A stretch of DNA of 64,000 nt. Origin: Anisus vortex. Taxonomy: Eukaryota > Mollusca > Gastropoda > Planorbidae. The notes under the pieces were generated by a model. The model ran no database searches. It saw nothing but the letters and a program-made list of their open reading frames with translations, and had not been told where the DNA came from. Shown here in pieces: positions 1-11,800 of the stretch. The translations under genes were made by a program, and so were the position numbers. The stretch lies in assembly GCA_949126835.1 (NCBI GenBank), contig OX421497.1, positions 46,382,215 through 46,446,214 on the forward strand, given 5' to 3'. Numbering within the stretch: position 1 is the stretch's first letter; each line of letters begins with the position of its first letter.

Positions 1-100
1 CTGGCTACACAATCACCTAGCGTGCCGTGGCCAAAGACACTGGTAATGCTGCTTCTCCGGCCCTATAGATCTATTTGGTCCGACGAGTACTTTACTACCC
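1..100 (+). repeat. tRNA-related SINE family 1, 3' part
   Basis: The segment holds the family 3' region: a 'gccgtggccaaagacactgg' stretch, a 'ggccctat' stretch and 'ttggtccgacgag'. The same order occurs in the fuller copies at 26815-27055 and 56246-56620, where a tRNA-like B box precedes it. This copy is cut by the window edge. The family name is mine and is based only on copies inside this window. Confidence 0.6.
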
Positions 101-101
101 G

Positions 102-166
102 TGAGAGCTGGGTAGACTAAGAGACACCTTCCAGACCCATAAATAAATCCTAGCTTCCACCATAAT
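102..166 (-). repeat. SINE family 1 fragment, inverted
   Basis: The words 'gagagctgggtagact' and 'aaatcctagctt' are the reverse complement of the middle of the family 1 SINE. It abuts a plus-strand fragment of the same family, so two copies lie head to head or the region was rearranged. Confidence 0.5.
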
Positions 167-239
167 GCATCGTTAAAGTCGCTGGACTTTAATCAAGCAC
201 TCAGACTAATTTGTAACACTTTTAGAACATCCCACCGAC

Positions 240-960
240 TGCAGATGAAATCATGGTTAAACATACCACGACTAGCACTCGCAGAAAACAAGATGTTATC
301 ACAGCATTCGAGTGGTATAAGCGGCAGTAAAAAAAAAACACAGCAGCTGTGGAGAGAAGCTTGCTACCGCCCTCCTATTCGGCGTGCATCTAAGCGTTTA
401 CTGATGGCCGTGCCGCCAGTGATGTCGGAAAGCGTGCCAGGTACGGAGATCTTGTTTTATGCCTAGGAGTGAGTACCTGAAGAGAAGAGTGGTGTAATCT
501 GCAGCTAAGAGGCAGAGAGGGAGGACATTCCATAGAGGCAATCGGGAAAAGGTTTGAGGCTGGTTCAGAAGTGGTAGCCGACATGACCATCTTCAATGAT
601 GCGCTTTCAGTGATCCAAGCAATCTATGGCCTGGGGACCTCGCCTGAGCGACTCTCTCGTACCTTATCGGCTGTTTTAGATCTGATCTCTCCGCACAGGG
701 TGAAGGTCACCCTCCAGTTGAGTCATGCGGCAGTCCCTAGAAACGAGATAATGGACTCCTTAACTAACAAGGAGCCCCACTCTTAATGAGCCGTGCTTTT
801 TTTTTTAGACTGTCCGCAGATTGATAACTAAGTGTGAGACAGAACTCTGGTAACTGAGCCAAGTTGAGCTGACCCGTGGTGAACGCTCGCAAAAGGGGAC
901 AATTCACGCTAGCCCAGTGTCGATGTGGGTGTTGTCCGATATGGGCCTTCTATAATGGGT
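240..960 (+). pseudogene. degenerate RNase H region of a non-LTR retrotransposon
   Basis: The frame 571-783 reads ADMTIFNDALSVIQAI, then VKVTLQLSHAAVPRNEIMDSL. This is the layout of the RNase H domain carried by some LINEs (TDS.S.LQAL ... V.LQWIPSHCGVPGNE.AD), with key positions mutated (TDA, LSHAAVPRNE). The flanking 240-570 stretch has matching frames broken by stops. It is a decayed LINE fragment, not a host gene. The recognition comes from motif pattern only. Confidence 0.5.
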
Positions 961-1192
961 ATAGGCAAGCAAAGGGATTTATTTCCTTAGAAAGAATTTG
1001 AAGGCCATTAAAATGACCACATAATATGTTTTATGCACCATCAAAAACTTGACCCTGAATGATTTGAGGTAAAAAATGTGCTTCAAAAGACGTTTCGTAA
1101 GGTTTGAAAAGCGTTCCTGAATTGTTACATTGACATTAACCCATCGAATAATCAAAGCCATCCGCACCCTTAATGTCTGCGCAGCGAGATTT

Positions 1193-1347
1193 ACCAATGG
1201 GCCGTATTGCTGATGAGAGTTAACACCCTTGCCCCTTATACAAGTCAATTTTTTATGACTGACTTGTAAATTACAAGTCAGTCATAAAAGATTGAATTGT
1301 AAAAGGGGCAAGGGACTTAACTCTCATCAGCAATACGGCCCATTGGT
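1193..1347. repeat. near-perfect 155-bp palindrome (foldback)
   Basis: Two arms of about 77 bp, from accaatgggccgtattgctg to cagcaatacggcccattggt, meet at about 1270 with almost no loop (gacttgtaaattacaagtc). Small mismatches exist in the arms. It could extrude as a hairpin and may be a foldback/MITE-type element. No target duplication was recognised. Confidence 0.8.
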
Positions 1348-2030
1348 GCCTACTTTGACGACCAATAGTTTTGTTGAACCAAGAGGTTACAATATTGCTA
1401 GTCAAAAAACTGTTTAAATGCCACTGGACTTCTGATTTTAAAAATACGTATAAGCAAGGAGAGATTCAATCGTCGATTGATTGTTCTTTTTTTTTTCACA
1501 CAAAAAATTTAAACATTTCACGCGAATATAAATATTATTTTCTACAAAGTCAGGATGGGCTTAGACCCTGCATATAGCACTGACTTTAATAGCCGTAATT
1601 TCATATTTAAAAAAAAAAAAATAACAATGACTTTCCGACCTTAAATACAATAATTTAAATAATAAGTGGGAAATAAATAAGTGGAATTCTAAGTGGAAAA
1701 GTAATTATTATAACAATCAGATAGCTAAGTATACTTATTGCAAAAGTATATTGCCTATTGTTGGATGTTGTCGAGGATTACATCTATCTTGGAAACAACA
1801 TCTCAAGTACACTGTCCATGGACAAAGAAAATGGAATTAGAATTGGAAATGACAAGGCTCAAATAAAGAGTATGGGGTAACGCCCAACTCACTGACAGAA
1901 ACAATGCTCGTCGCAGGGCCCTCGAGAGAAAAAAAAAGATCCCGGAACAAGATCTTTTCTGGGCCCCCACCCCCGCCCCACTTTTTTTTGTTCCCCCGCT
2001 TCAGTAGGCCTATTGATCTTGCAAATAATA
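1348..2030. other. AT-rich region, no gene recognised
   Basis: The stretch is low-complexity AT-rich sequence with short frames only. I see no splice-bounded exon, RNA gene or transposon end. Confidence 0.5.
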
Positions 2031-2034
2031 TTAC

Positions 2035-2140
2035 AAAGATATAATTTATGTCCTCTAGTGTTTCTAGGTTTAGTGATTTTACTATTGGTGTTACTTTTGT
2101 CAGTTGTAAATATTCACCAGTAATGTATGTTGTGTAGCCA
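2035..2140 (-). repeat. CR1-like LINE RT C-terminal fragment
   Basis: The minus strand reads EYLQLTKVTPIVKSLNLETL. The same peptide pattern (SQLTRVTPIVKSLNLETLE) occurs on the plus strand in the LINE copies at 19305-20365 and 35640-36058. This is a short truncated copy of that family. Confidence 0.6.
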
Positions 2141-2255
2141 AATGTAAGTATAGATCTGCTGTGGCAATACAGCTGAGACATTTTTTTTTTGTACAGACTC
2201 TTCCCGAAATACATTTTGTTAAATGACAAAGAAAAGTGTGTTTTAAATTTTCAAT

Positions 2256-2507
2256 ACCATCCATCCATCCATCCCTATGGCGCTACAGCCCATGTAGGGC
2301 TTTGGCCTGCTCCACCACCTCCTTCCATTCGGGCCTATCCCGGGCCTTCCTTCGCCAAGCCCGCACACCAAGATTTTGTAGATCTGACTCTATAGCTTCG
2401 AGCCATCTTTGTCTTGGTCTGCCCCTAAGCCTCTTTCCTCTTGGTCTCTGGTGATGTACTGTTCTGGCTGCTTTCCGTCTGTCATTCTTTCCAAATGGCC
2501 TGCCCAC
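2256..2507 (-). repeat. non-LTR retrotransposon 3' end with (GGAT)n tail
   Basis: A 74-codon minus-strand frame contains RGRPRQRWLEAIESDLQNLG followed by W..KA.DRPEWK..V..A. This is the typical extreme C terminus of RTE/I-type LINE polyproteins. On the element strand it is followed at 2256-2276 by ggat repeats (ccatccatccatcc on the plus strand), as expected for a LINE 3' tail. It is strongly 5' truncated. Confidence 0.65.
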
Positions 2508-2509
2508 CT

Positions 2510-2897
2510 CAATCTGCCCTTCTTTATCTCAACTACCACCGTTGGATCCTCGTACAGAGTGTACAGCTCAATGCATTTGTCTAAAATTATGATACCTTCA
2601 ATATCCCCTCTTGGCTACCGCACAGGAAATCATGAAAGTGTAAAAGGATCGGCTAACTAGCTTTGACTGCCATACTAGTATGCAGTATGCAGCGACATAG
2701 AGTATATATAGGCTACCAAGCTAACAGGGAGAACTGTAAGCCTGTAAGACTCATAGGTCTATATTTGTAAGTGTCTATGGAGACAAGATAAGAAAAGAAA
2801 AATAATAAAAAGATATCCTAAATGCTATCGAAGATAATTAGGCCCTATATTACAACTAGAGGCTTCTTTGAATATTTAACTAAATGGTCAAGTACAC
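2510..2897. other. no gene recognised
   Basis: The interval runs between the LINE tail and the hAT-like repeat. It is AT-rich with short frames only; nothing is supported. Confidence 0.4.
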
Positions 2898-3994
2898 TAG
2901 GGGTCGGCAGCCTAAGGCACGCGTGCCAGACTCGGCACGCAGATCGATTTTCAGTGGCACGCGAGAGTCCTACAAGAATATTGTGAAAACAACGTATGTC
3001 AGCGTAATTAGTGGGTTCTGCATGGCGAACTACATGGGAATCACACTGGACGTCAACTGTTTTAGTTCAGGAATATCTGTATGCAAAGATCCCATCATTG
3101 TACTTGCGATCTGTGATTGAATCTATTGTTAAGATAGTCAATTGTATAGTTTCTCGTCCCTTCTAGAAGAAAGTCACACGGAGTATAAGTAAAGTCTTGG
3201 ATAGTTTTTTTCTTTTTGGAAGCAATTAAGATGTATATTAAAGAAAAAAAAATCCATTATTGAATGAAGAGAACTGACTGTTGAAGCCAATTTTTCTGAA
3301 TGACATGGCGACCACGTGTTAGTGAGTTAAACTTACATTTACAAGACTGGGTCCAAAAGCACTTGAACTGTTAGACCACTGGAATGGATTTACATTGAAA
3401 CTGGGCATATCTTTCCGTGAAATCAATTTCAAAACATTTAACCATTTCCCTAATTTAAGGCAAATTAAGATAGATGAGCATTTTCAGAAGTAAAATAGTT
3501 ATATTAAAACAATTAACTCGTGTGGTATTATTAGCATCAAATTTGGATAATTTAATTGAAGGGAGATAATTAACCCTTTTTTTTTTACATTAATATTTAT
3601 AATATGTTTCTTATTTGTTTCCTTTTAGAAATAAAATGGCTTACAACTCTAAAATGATCAAATTACACAAGATAGTGAAAAATTATATAAATATTTTATG
3701 ACTAAAGAATGTATATGTATATTTTAAAACATTACAATAACTACCCACTTTGAATGATTACTACGTATCCCTTCCGCTTAACTTTAGTCGCGTTGATAGT
3801 TTTGGTGTGCAATTTGGGATAAAATAATATGTTAACATAAATCTCAGTTATTCTGAGATCAAATAATAAATACTTTAAAGCTTTTACTTAAGTAATTGCC
3901 AATTTAATTTTAAAATTTAATATTCATGGGCCCCCCTAAGCTCTTATGGGCCCAGGTACGGCGTATCGGCTGTACCCCCCTCTCGTGGGGCCTG
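2898..3994 (+). mobile_element. dispersed 1.1-kb hAT-like repeat, copy A
   Basis: It begins with a hAT-type end (taggggtcggcagcct, then gcgtgcc/ggcacgc words) and runs to 'ctcgtggggcctg'. It is collinear over its whole length with 36709-37783, including 'ggcgaactacatgggaatca' and 'acggcgtatcggctgtac'. No transposase frame is visible, so it looks non-autonomous. I could not identify an 8-bp target duplication, so the ends are approximate. Confidence 0.65.
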
Positions 3995-4205
3995 GCTCGC
4001 CGCTGCGCTCTGCTCTCTCTGTAGTCTCTGCAGCTTGTTCTGGGGCAAACCCCACAGGCAACTGTTGTAGTATTGCAACCTTGACTGGATAAGAGAGACT
4101 GCTACGTCACTGGCCATTCTTTATTGACTTGAGGTCGCAGCTGACCTATGGCGCATAGATGAGACGAACAAGACTTCACCACAGCACTGATGTGTGGAAC
4201 CATTG

Positions 4206-4605
4206 TCAGTTAATAATCAATAAAAAAAAAGCCAAGGTCTCTAACTTGTGTTGGACAACGTGATATTGGAAATCCTCATCTTTGATCGATGTAATAGCGA
4301 CCTTCCGAAGACTAACATTCGATCCACGGAAAATTGCCTCGAGATCTGTTTTGCCCTCATTCAATTTAAGTTTGTTTCCAGCCATCCATTCCTTATCACA
4401 GTTTGACAGCACTCCTCCACATCACCAACAGCAGCAGCGCAGGTAGACGAATCAGGACGAAAGCAAAAAATGTGCGATATACAAAATGGCTCTCGATAAT
4501 TTTGCCAAGCTGACTTGTGTACACGGATAATAAGACGGGTCCTAAAAGTGAACCTTGCGGTACGCCACAGATAAAGGGAGTTTCTTGCAAAGAGGCCAGT
4601 TTGAC
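4206..4605 (-). pseudogene. LINE reverse transcriptase fragment
   Basis: Minus-strand frames read GVPQGSLLGPVLLSVYTSQL and, after frameshifts, WMAGNKLKLNEGKTD. These are the RT motifs [GV]PQGS.LGP and W...NKL.LN..KTE of Jockey/CR1-type LINEs. The catalytic FADD segment is lost in the frameshifted part. It is a dead fragment. Confidence 0.7.
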
Positions 4606-4712
4606 TATCTAACAAAAAGACCTTGATGAATTACCAAAATGGTAATCTAACTGGAGTATGTCTTTTTACACAGAAAACTACCTACTGTTAAGAGAAAAAG
4701 AAACAAATATTT

Positions 4713-4818
4713 TTGAAGGTGTCCAGTATCTTTTAAATGTGTCCGGTATTTTTTGACGGTGTCCAGTATCTTCTAAAGGTGTCCGGTATTTTCTGAAGGT
4801 GTCCGGTATTTCCTGAAT
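4713..4818 (+). repeat. 20-bp tandem repeat, about 5 copies
   Basis: The unit is gtgtccggtattttctgaag with variants. The word 'gtcc' recurs at 4721, 4741, 4761, 4781 and 4801, exactly 20 bp apart. Confidence 0.8.
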
Positions 4819-4844
4819 TGATATCTGACCAATACGAGTGGATT

Positions 4845-4992
4845 GTGTGGCCTGCACAATACCCTGCTACATTACTCAACCTTAACTACTGCCAGGTACC
4901 CATCAGAGCTTGGTAGACACAGGGACACCCTGAAGAATAAATCCTAGCCTTCACCAGGAGCCGAACCCAGGACCGCCTTTACGAATTTCGTA
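4845..4992 (-). repeat. SINE family 1 copy
   Basis: The reverse-complement family words are present: 'ggtacccatcagagct', 'aaatcctagccttcaccagg' and a degraded B box 'gagccgaacccagg'. Confidence 0.6.
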
Positions 4993-5082
4993 CGTGCCGC
5001 CGCTTACTAGGTACATAGGTGAATTGCTAAATTGGTTGGGAGAAGATGACATTTTCTGATGCACTAACGGTGTTAAATAGGC

Positions 5083-5280
5083 CAGGGGTCGGCAACCTAC
5101 AGGATGCGTGCCACGCTTGGCACGCCGAGCCATTGTCAATGGCACGCGCAAGACCTCGATAAAAGACAATTCGATTTTTTTCTATAAGAAAAGAGTGGTT
5201 TGACTTTTAGGCTGTTGGCACGCTGAATGAATTAGAAATCCTATTCTGGCAAACCATTATGAAAACGTAGCCGATCCCTG
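5083..5280. mobile_element. hAT-type MITE, 198 bp
   Basis: The left end is caggggtcggcaacct and the right end is gtagccgatccctg, which form inverted termini. The flanks are aaataggc (5075-5082) and aaatagac (5281-5288), an 8-bp target duplication with one mismatch, the size expected for hAT. It has no coding capacity. Confidence 0.75.
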
Positions 5281-5384
5281 AAATAGACTACAGGACAGAT
5301 TATGACGAACGTAGCTAAGTAGATGTCGATTTTATTTCGTTATTAAAATCCGATTTCAATTTATATTATATTTAGTCTCGAAGC

Positions 5385-5550
5385 AGCGTTCACCAGTTTC
5401 TGTGGCCATGGCATAATGGGGGATTGTGTGGCCCTTACAATGCCCATCAGCATTTATTTTACCCCAACGAATTTAAATGTTAAGTAACCCATCAGAGCTG
5501 GGTAGACTCAGACGTCCCCCAGGATTCGAACACAAAAGCTTCCGTAAGCC
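5385..5550 (-). repeat. SINE family 1 copy
   Basis: The reverse-complement SINE words 'gcgttcaccagtttctgtgg', 'acccatcagagctgggtaga' and 'ccaggattcgaac' (degraded B box) are in the family order. Confidence 0.6.
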
Positions 5551-5843
5551 AGCCAAACGCGATCAATTTGATCCGACGGGTAATTTACTATATATATATA
5601 TAGTCTAGATGTATTGCTTTCATTATACTATACAGCCTTCAGTCATGCAAATTAATTTAAGAACCTTGGTATAAATTGAAAACATGAATTTACACAAAAC
5701 GTCTCTTGCTGTTGGTGTAGGCCTATAGAAATGTAAACAGGCAATGAATCAGAGATTTAGTAAGTCACATTATCTAACAGGAAGTAAAAAAGCAACATAG
5801 GTCATGTTATAATTGAACAGATTCAGTTTATGCTTCTTTCAAG

Positions 5844-5891
5844 ATGGAATCTCATAAGATCTTTGTATTTCTGATTTGTACCCCTGGACTT
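5844..5891 (+). CDS. Gene A exon 1: start and signal peptide
   Basis: The exon encodes MESHKIFVFLICTPGL and ends in phase 0 at the donor GTAAGT. It is hydrophobic like a signal peptide. The ATG is chosen because the equivalent exon of gene B (46127) has the same design and phase. Confidence 0.75.
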
Positions 5892-8800
5892 GTAAGTTTG
5901 TTTTTAATAGATGTATATAAAAAAAACTATTTCTTTCATATTTTTATTTATTTCTCTCGTTGTGTTTTTCTTATGAAGCCAAGATGTAGATTTTAAAATC
6001 TTTATTCGTCCAGTTATGATGGGCTTATGAATAGGAGAATTGGAATGCTTTAAATAGTGCTGGCCACACACATCCATAGTAGCCTATACATTGGCTACAC
6101 AATTTTATAATTGTCTTTAATAACAGTATACTTGGCAATTTATATCCTAATGGATAACAATATGTCAATAATGTTTCACAAAAATTATATCTATTGGCCG
6201 TATTTGTCACATCTTTTTAATTCAGATCAAAGTCTACACGTTTGATATCGAGTCACACCTCGTTTAATAATCATAACACACCTTTTGTTTTAGGTGTTTC
6301 TTTGTGTTACTAGGTATGTCTTTAGTGTTTTGATGTGCCCGGATTGTTTATATATGTTGTTATGGCCCTCTATATGATGACTATTATTACGACTCGTTAA
6401 ATCGGATTCAATGAATATAGTTGTATTTTTATTAGAAGTCTCTAGATTCTGCTAATCTGTAGCCCAAGCTAGGGGTTGCTTGACTGACAGGTCTATGCAG
6501 CAATGTAGTTATATTCGTGATAATTATCTTCAACACCTTTCTCAACAATGAAAGATCAAACAACTCCAGTTGTTGAATAAACAATTTTATTTAAATTGTA
6601 GACTCAATATAAACGATCAATAAACTTCATCAACTGATGGCAACATAAGTTTCAATACAATGGCATACAATATACAAATGAATATAGCGACTTCACTCTA
6701 CAAACGTTTAAACTGAACTAACTTTAAGGAGGTCGGGACTTAACAAAGAAAACTATCATCGAAGATTCTACAGGGTCTTAATACGCATTTTAACCTCTTT
6801 CTCTATAATTACTACGATCCAGAATTATCCTCCAATTTCCACGGGATTTGAACGAATTATTTTATTTAAACTGCCCTCAGGGCATAAAGGTCAAACCTTG
6901 GTCGCTTTGGACTCTGATACGCACTTGTTAAGAGGTCAATGCCTTACTACGTCATTCCTCTATGACCGATATTCGTAACATCCCCCTCCTTCTAAAGTTT
7001 TATAATTATTTCTTTTACATTGTTAATTGTTAATACAATGTTAATTTTAAGGAATAATTATAAAAGAAAATATTCCGGGGAAAACAATACAGTTCAATTG
7101 GCTATCCCAATAATTCAATCGAACTGATAATAATAACCTATAATATATGCAATATAAGTTCATCTTATCAAATGGCTTAACTACAGTCATTCAATCATTC
7201 AATTTTTAATTCAAAACAATGGACAATTAAATTGTTTATCTAAATCTTGTATACAAGAAAAATACATAATCATTCTTAATAGATATAATATAATACAAGT
7301 TAATAACTTCTATTACATGAACATTCCACGTTAATAAAAACTCTCTCGTCCATTTAATTATAAACTAATATCTTTTACAATTTGTAATTAAACAACAAAA
7401 GATAAAATCACTTAATGTCTATTCAGACACGACTTATTTTTTTCATAAGGAGAAAAAAAAAACCAAACGCTCTGATAGAACACATGCTAGGCCTAACTCA
7501 ATTACAAAACAAAAAAAATACTAGCCCTGACCTAATTTCACTTTACAACAAAAAATATTATTGCTTCGACAGTATTTTTTTTTCATGTTTGTAGGCTGGC
7601 TAACACATTAAACTTTAAACAATACTGTCTGTGTCAAAACCCAAAATTTCTAGGTCAGTATTCTTTTTTTTCTTTCTCTCTCTATTCCTTGCGATCACTC
7701 TCTCATTCCCTATTGATTCTAACAATATTGACATCGCTATGCAAATTTTTACCTCATCACAGCCTAGGTAAAAAAGATTGCTACGCGATTAAATAGTTAT
7801 CGTATTAAACGAGCATTATCTAACAACAATCATTTCGAAATTAAATTCATTTATGTTATTTTAAGAAATTTAAACATAGTATGTTCACGAATTAAAATAG
7901 TTTATAGCAAAAATCATTAAAAATATTTCAATTTCTCATTTTACCATGACCTTTTGACGTCATTATTTTCTTTTTAAAAGAGTTCACATTGAAACATTCT
8001 ATCTTTCATGCAGACATGGATTTACTTGAAACAAATTTGGTTAATTTACTTAATTAACTATCAATCAAAGCAGATTATTTTATCTTCATACAATCTTAGT
8101 ACTACACAGTAAGTACTTATTTTCTTTAGATTACATCAAAGACATTTTAAATACAATATTATTGAAGTACAAAAGATAAAAGATTTTAAAAGAGCATAGA
8201 CTATTCATTTTTTTTTTCAGACAGAAATCAATTTAACAATTTATGTACAAAACAAACTGCTGGTTTTGACTGGTGTGGTGAAACATTCCATTTCCAATCT
8301 TTTCAGTGGTGTACATTGCTCTTTTCCATTTTCCATAAAGGTTTTATTCATAGGTTCTAGGTTCTCCTGTTACTTTCTCAGTGTTCAGGTCTACCCAGTC
8401 TTTTGCTTGTCAGTACAATTCATTCAATCTATTTTAACTAATACAGAAAAAAAATAGATTAGTTTTACAATCTTGACATGAAATCCTTAATTAATAATAC
8501 ATTAGTTGAACATTGGTATGTCAACATTATACATTCTCAACCATGACATTCTCAACCATTCTGGTTTACAGTGTCAAGTCAGTGGCACATTTCCTAAATT
8601 TATACAAAACAAGGATAAGTTTTATTTTACATTAGTTTCACTTCTGGTCTGCTTTTCATGTAACAGTATCCTAAAAGTGAAAAACCATATATAATACATT
8701 TCTTGGAATTCTTGTTAGTCATAGTTCTGCCTTGCTGCAACTATTTTTACCCTACATTATCATACATTCAATGATAATATTACAAATGAATAAATTCACA

Positions 8801-11800
8801 TAGAAGAAATTTGCATCTTGACTCAGTGCAATTATTTCAACAACAGTACATGATAAAATAAATTTCCATAGTACAATAAAAACATTTCTCAATACTTTAG
8901 TGATAGAAAATTCTCTTTTCTCAAAACCATTTACATCTTTTTCAATCAAATTATCCTCTCTGCCAAATGTTTCAATTATCATTTCCAGAGATTCTCAAAC
9001 ATATCTTATAATCAGTCCACATTTATAATGTCCTCTGATTTAGAAACCAATTCTGCGGATAAAACTGATCTTTTTCTCTTATAGCAATTATTTTAAATGC
9101 TCAACCTAACAAGTTTGTTTAGAAATATCACACTATAAGGATATTTACTCTAACAATACTTTTACTCAGTCCTTTTTCTTCACAAGTAAGGGATTTAGTT
9201 TTAAAATAGTAAGTTTGGTAACTAACTATCAGTGAATTTGTCATTCAATTCATCCTGTACTCCAGGCATAAATTTTACAAATAAGAGTAACAATGTTAAC
9301 AACATCAAGCTTATTCCAATTGTTTTCAGAAGGTAAGGCTGTATCATTTTCAAATGATATAATATTTTTGCCTTGCTTTCATCACACAACAATGGCATCT
9401 GCATGTGAGCAGTGTACAATTTTTTCCTAACAAACACAGTTATGTCAGACAAAAATTTTATGTACTTATCTAGGTACTTGATCAGCCCAAGGAGATCCAA
9501 TTCGGTCTGTCATTCCTCTGGAAGTATTTTGAGTGGTCCTTGGACAGTGGGTCCAAAGATTGGTCCATAGGCTCCTCGACTTTCCGGATAGGATTCAGTT
9601 GTCACCTCATGCTCCAGGCATAAGTTCTTTAGGACTGGATTGAAGAGTTCCGAGGCGAAGTTGGTCCTTCGATCTGTCGGTATGGATTTTGGCAACCCAT
9701 AGCTTTTGGTAGTTTCGGTCCAGCTCTCCGCACTCGTTTCTTCAGTGATGCTCCTCAAATCTTCATCTGTACCGGCAACTGCAGGTTTGCATTGTTGTTT
9801 GTTTATGCTGTGGTCTATCTGTTCATAGACATCAGTAGTAGGAGTTTCTTTTTCGTCGACAGCTTTCTCATGCAACTGTAGCAACTCTGGGTCTACTTTC
9901 TGCTCAGCAATCAATTCATTTTGTGATGACTTCTTTGATTGATCATTTCCTTTCGGACAATCCTCAATCATGGAGAAAATAGTAGTACCAAGTTCCACTT
10001 CTTCTTCCTCTATCTTCTCTCGTGGGAGAATTTCTTCTTTCTTTTCCTTTTCTTGTGAGATAGTTTCTTCTTTCTTTTTCTGTGGTGTCATACCTTTTAT
10101 GACATCACCTACAGGATAAAGTTCTTTTTCTTTTCCTGTCTCCACAATAGGACTAGGGTCTGGATTTTCCTTTACAATCAGTTCAGGTCTCACCCTCCCT
10201 TTCGCCAAATCATTTGCTAGGATAACAGATATGCCCTCAACAGGAAGTTTTGATATTACTCCAACTGTCACATATCCTGTCACCAAGTCAGATGCGAGGT
10301 ATATCCTATGTAGAGGTATTTCCTCTTTCCATTCAAAACCTCTCAATAGGACAGTCTGTCCTGTCAATGTATTATCATTCAATGGTAATACATCTTTAAG
10401 CAGCAGTGTTAATGATGCTCCTGTGTCTCGTAATATTTTTACGGACTTCAGTGGTCCTTCCTTTTGTAAGGCCACACAACCTTCACTAATGAACGGTTGA
10501 AAACTGCACAGGGTCTCTGTGTCAATTTTATTCTTCCCTTGACCATGACTTTCGGGTGTTGTTTCATCTTTCGATGACTTCAGACTCTTGTTCGAGTCAA
10601 AAATACTTTGGTCTACTTTTTCGTCTCTGTGGACTAGGACAATTAATCCAATAGTAGCCATTCTGTATTTATAATCAGGATATTTATCCTCATTATCTTC
10701 AGTTGTAGATTTCTCTACCTTCTGACTTTTGCTCTCAGGCAAATCCACCCTCAGTGTTTCTGGTTTAGAAGAATCTTTCTTCGAATTCAGTTCGTTTGTA
10801 TTTTCGCTTTCTTGTACATTCTGTATTGGTTTATGGCTTGCACACATGACCACTTTGTTAGGTCTTTTGTCGCTTCGTATACTCCAACAGTCTTCGATGC
10901 TATGTCCTGTTCTTTTACAAAAAGTACATTGGACGTTTTTGTTGACAGGTCTTTTATTAACATCATTTTGTTTCACAAAATGCTCTTTTTCACGATGTTG
11001 TTTTTGTGTGTTTTCTCCTTGCCGTTGTGATCTATTAAAATTCTTTCCATCAGCTGTTCTATGACACAGTGTATACTGTTCAGCTAAATCAGCAGCCTTA
11101 TGTGGGTCAGTGATGTCACGCTCGGATAAATACATTCTTATATCCGGCCTCACTTTGTTAATAAAATCCTCTAACAGAATGATATCTTTCAATTCTTTTA
11201 ATGTGGAGATATTTCTGGATTTTATCCACTGATCCATTAACTTTTCTTCTGCTCTAAGGAAGTCTAAGTGTGTTTGGTAAGGGGACATTGTGTACTGACG
11301 GAACCTTTTCCGATAACTTTCCGGTATTTGGTTATAGGCTTTAAGTACAGAATCTTTGATGATTTCATAATCATTTAAATGCTCCTCTTTTAACAATAGA
11401 ATACAATCTCTTGCCCTTCCCTGAGTAAAAGCTGTTCTGACTAATATTCCCCATTTATCTTCTGGGAATTTAAAATCTCTGCAAGAAATTTCAAAGGTCT
11501 GGAAGAAATTAGCTATTTCACTTTCTTTATCAATGTAGGTAGGGACTAGCTTTTTCCATCTGGCCATCTCTACATCATTATGAGATTCTTTTTTAGTAGC
11601 TCCTATCTTCGCTAGCTCTATTCTTTCATGACTTTCTGTTTCTCTTTGACTTTTCTTATCTTCCATCTCAAGACGTTTTTCTTCTATCTCACGATCAAGA
11701 CGCTTTTGTTCTCGTTTATCTTCCAATTCCATCCGTTTCATTTCTAGTTGAAATCGCAACTGTTCGGACATCTGACCTTCAACTTGATATCCCTCCGCGC

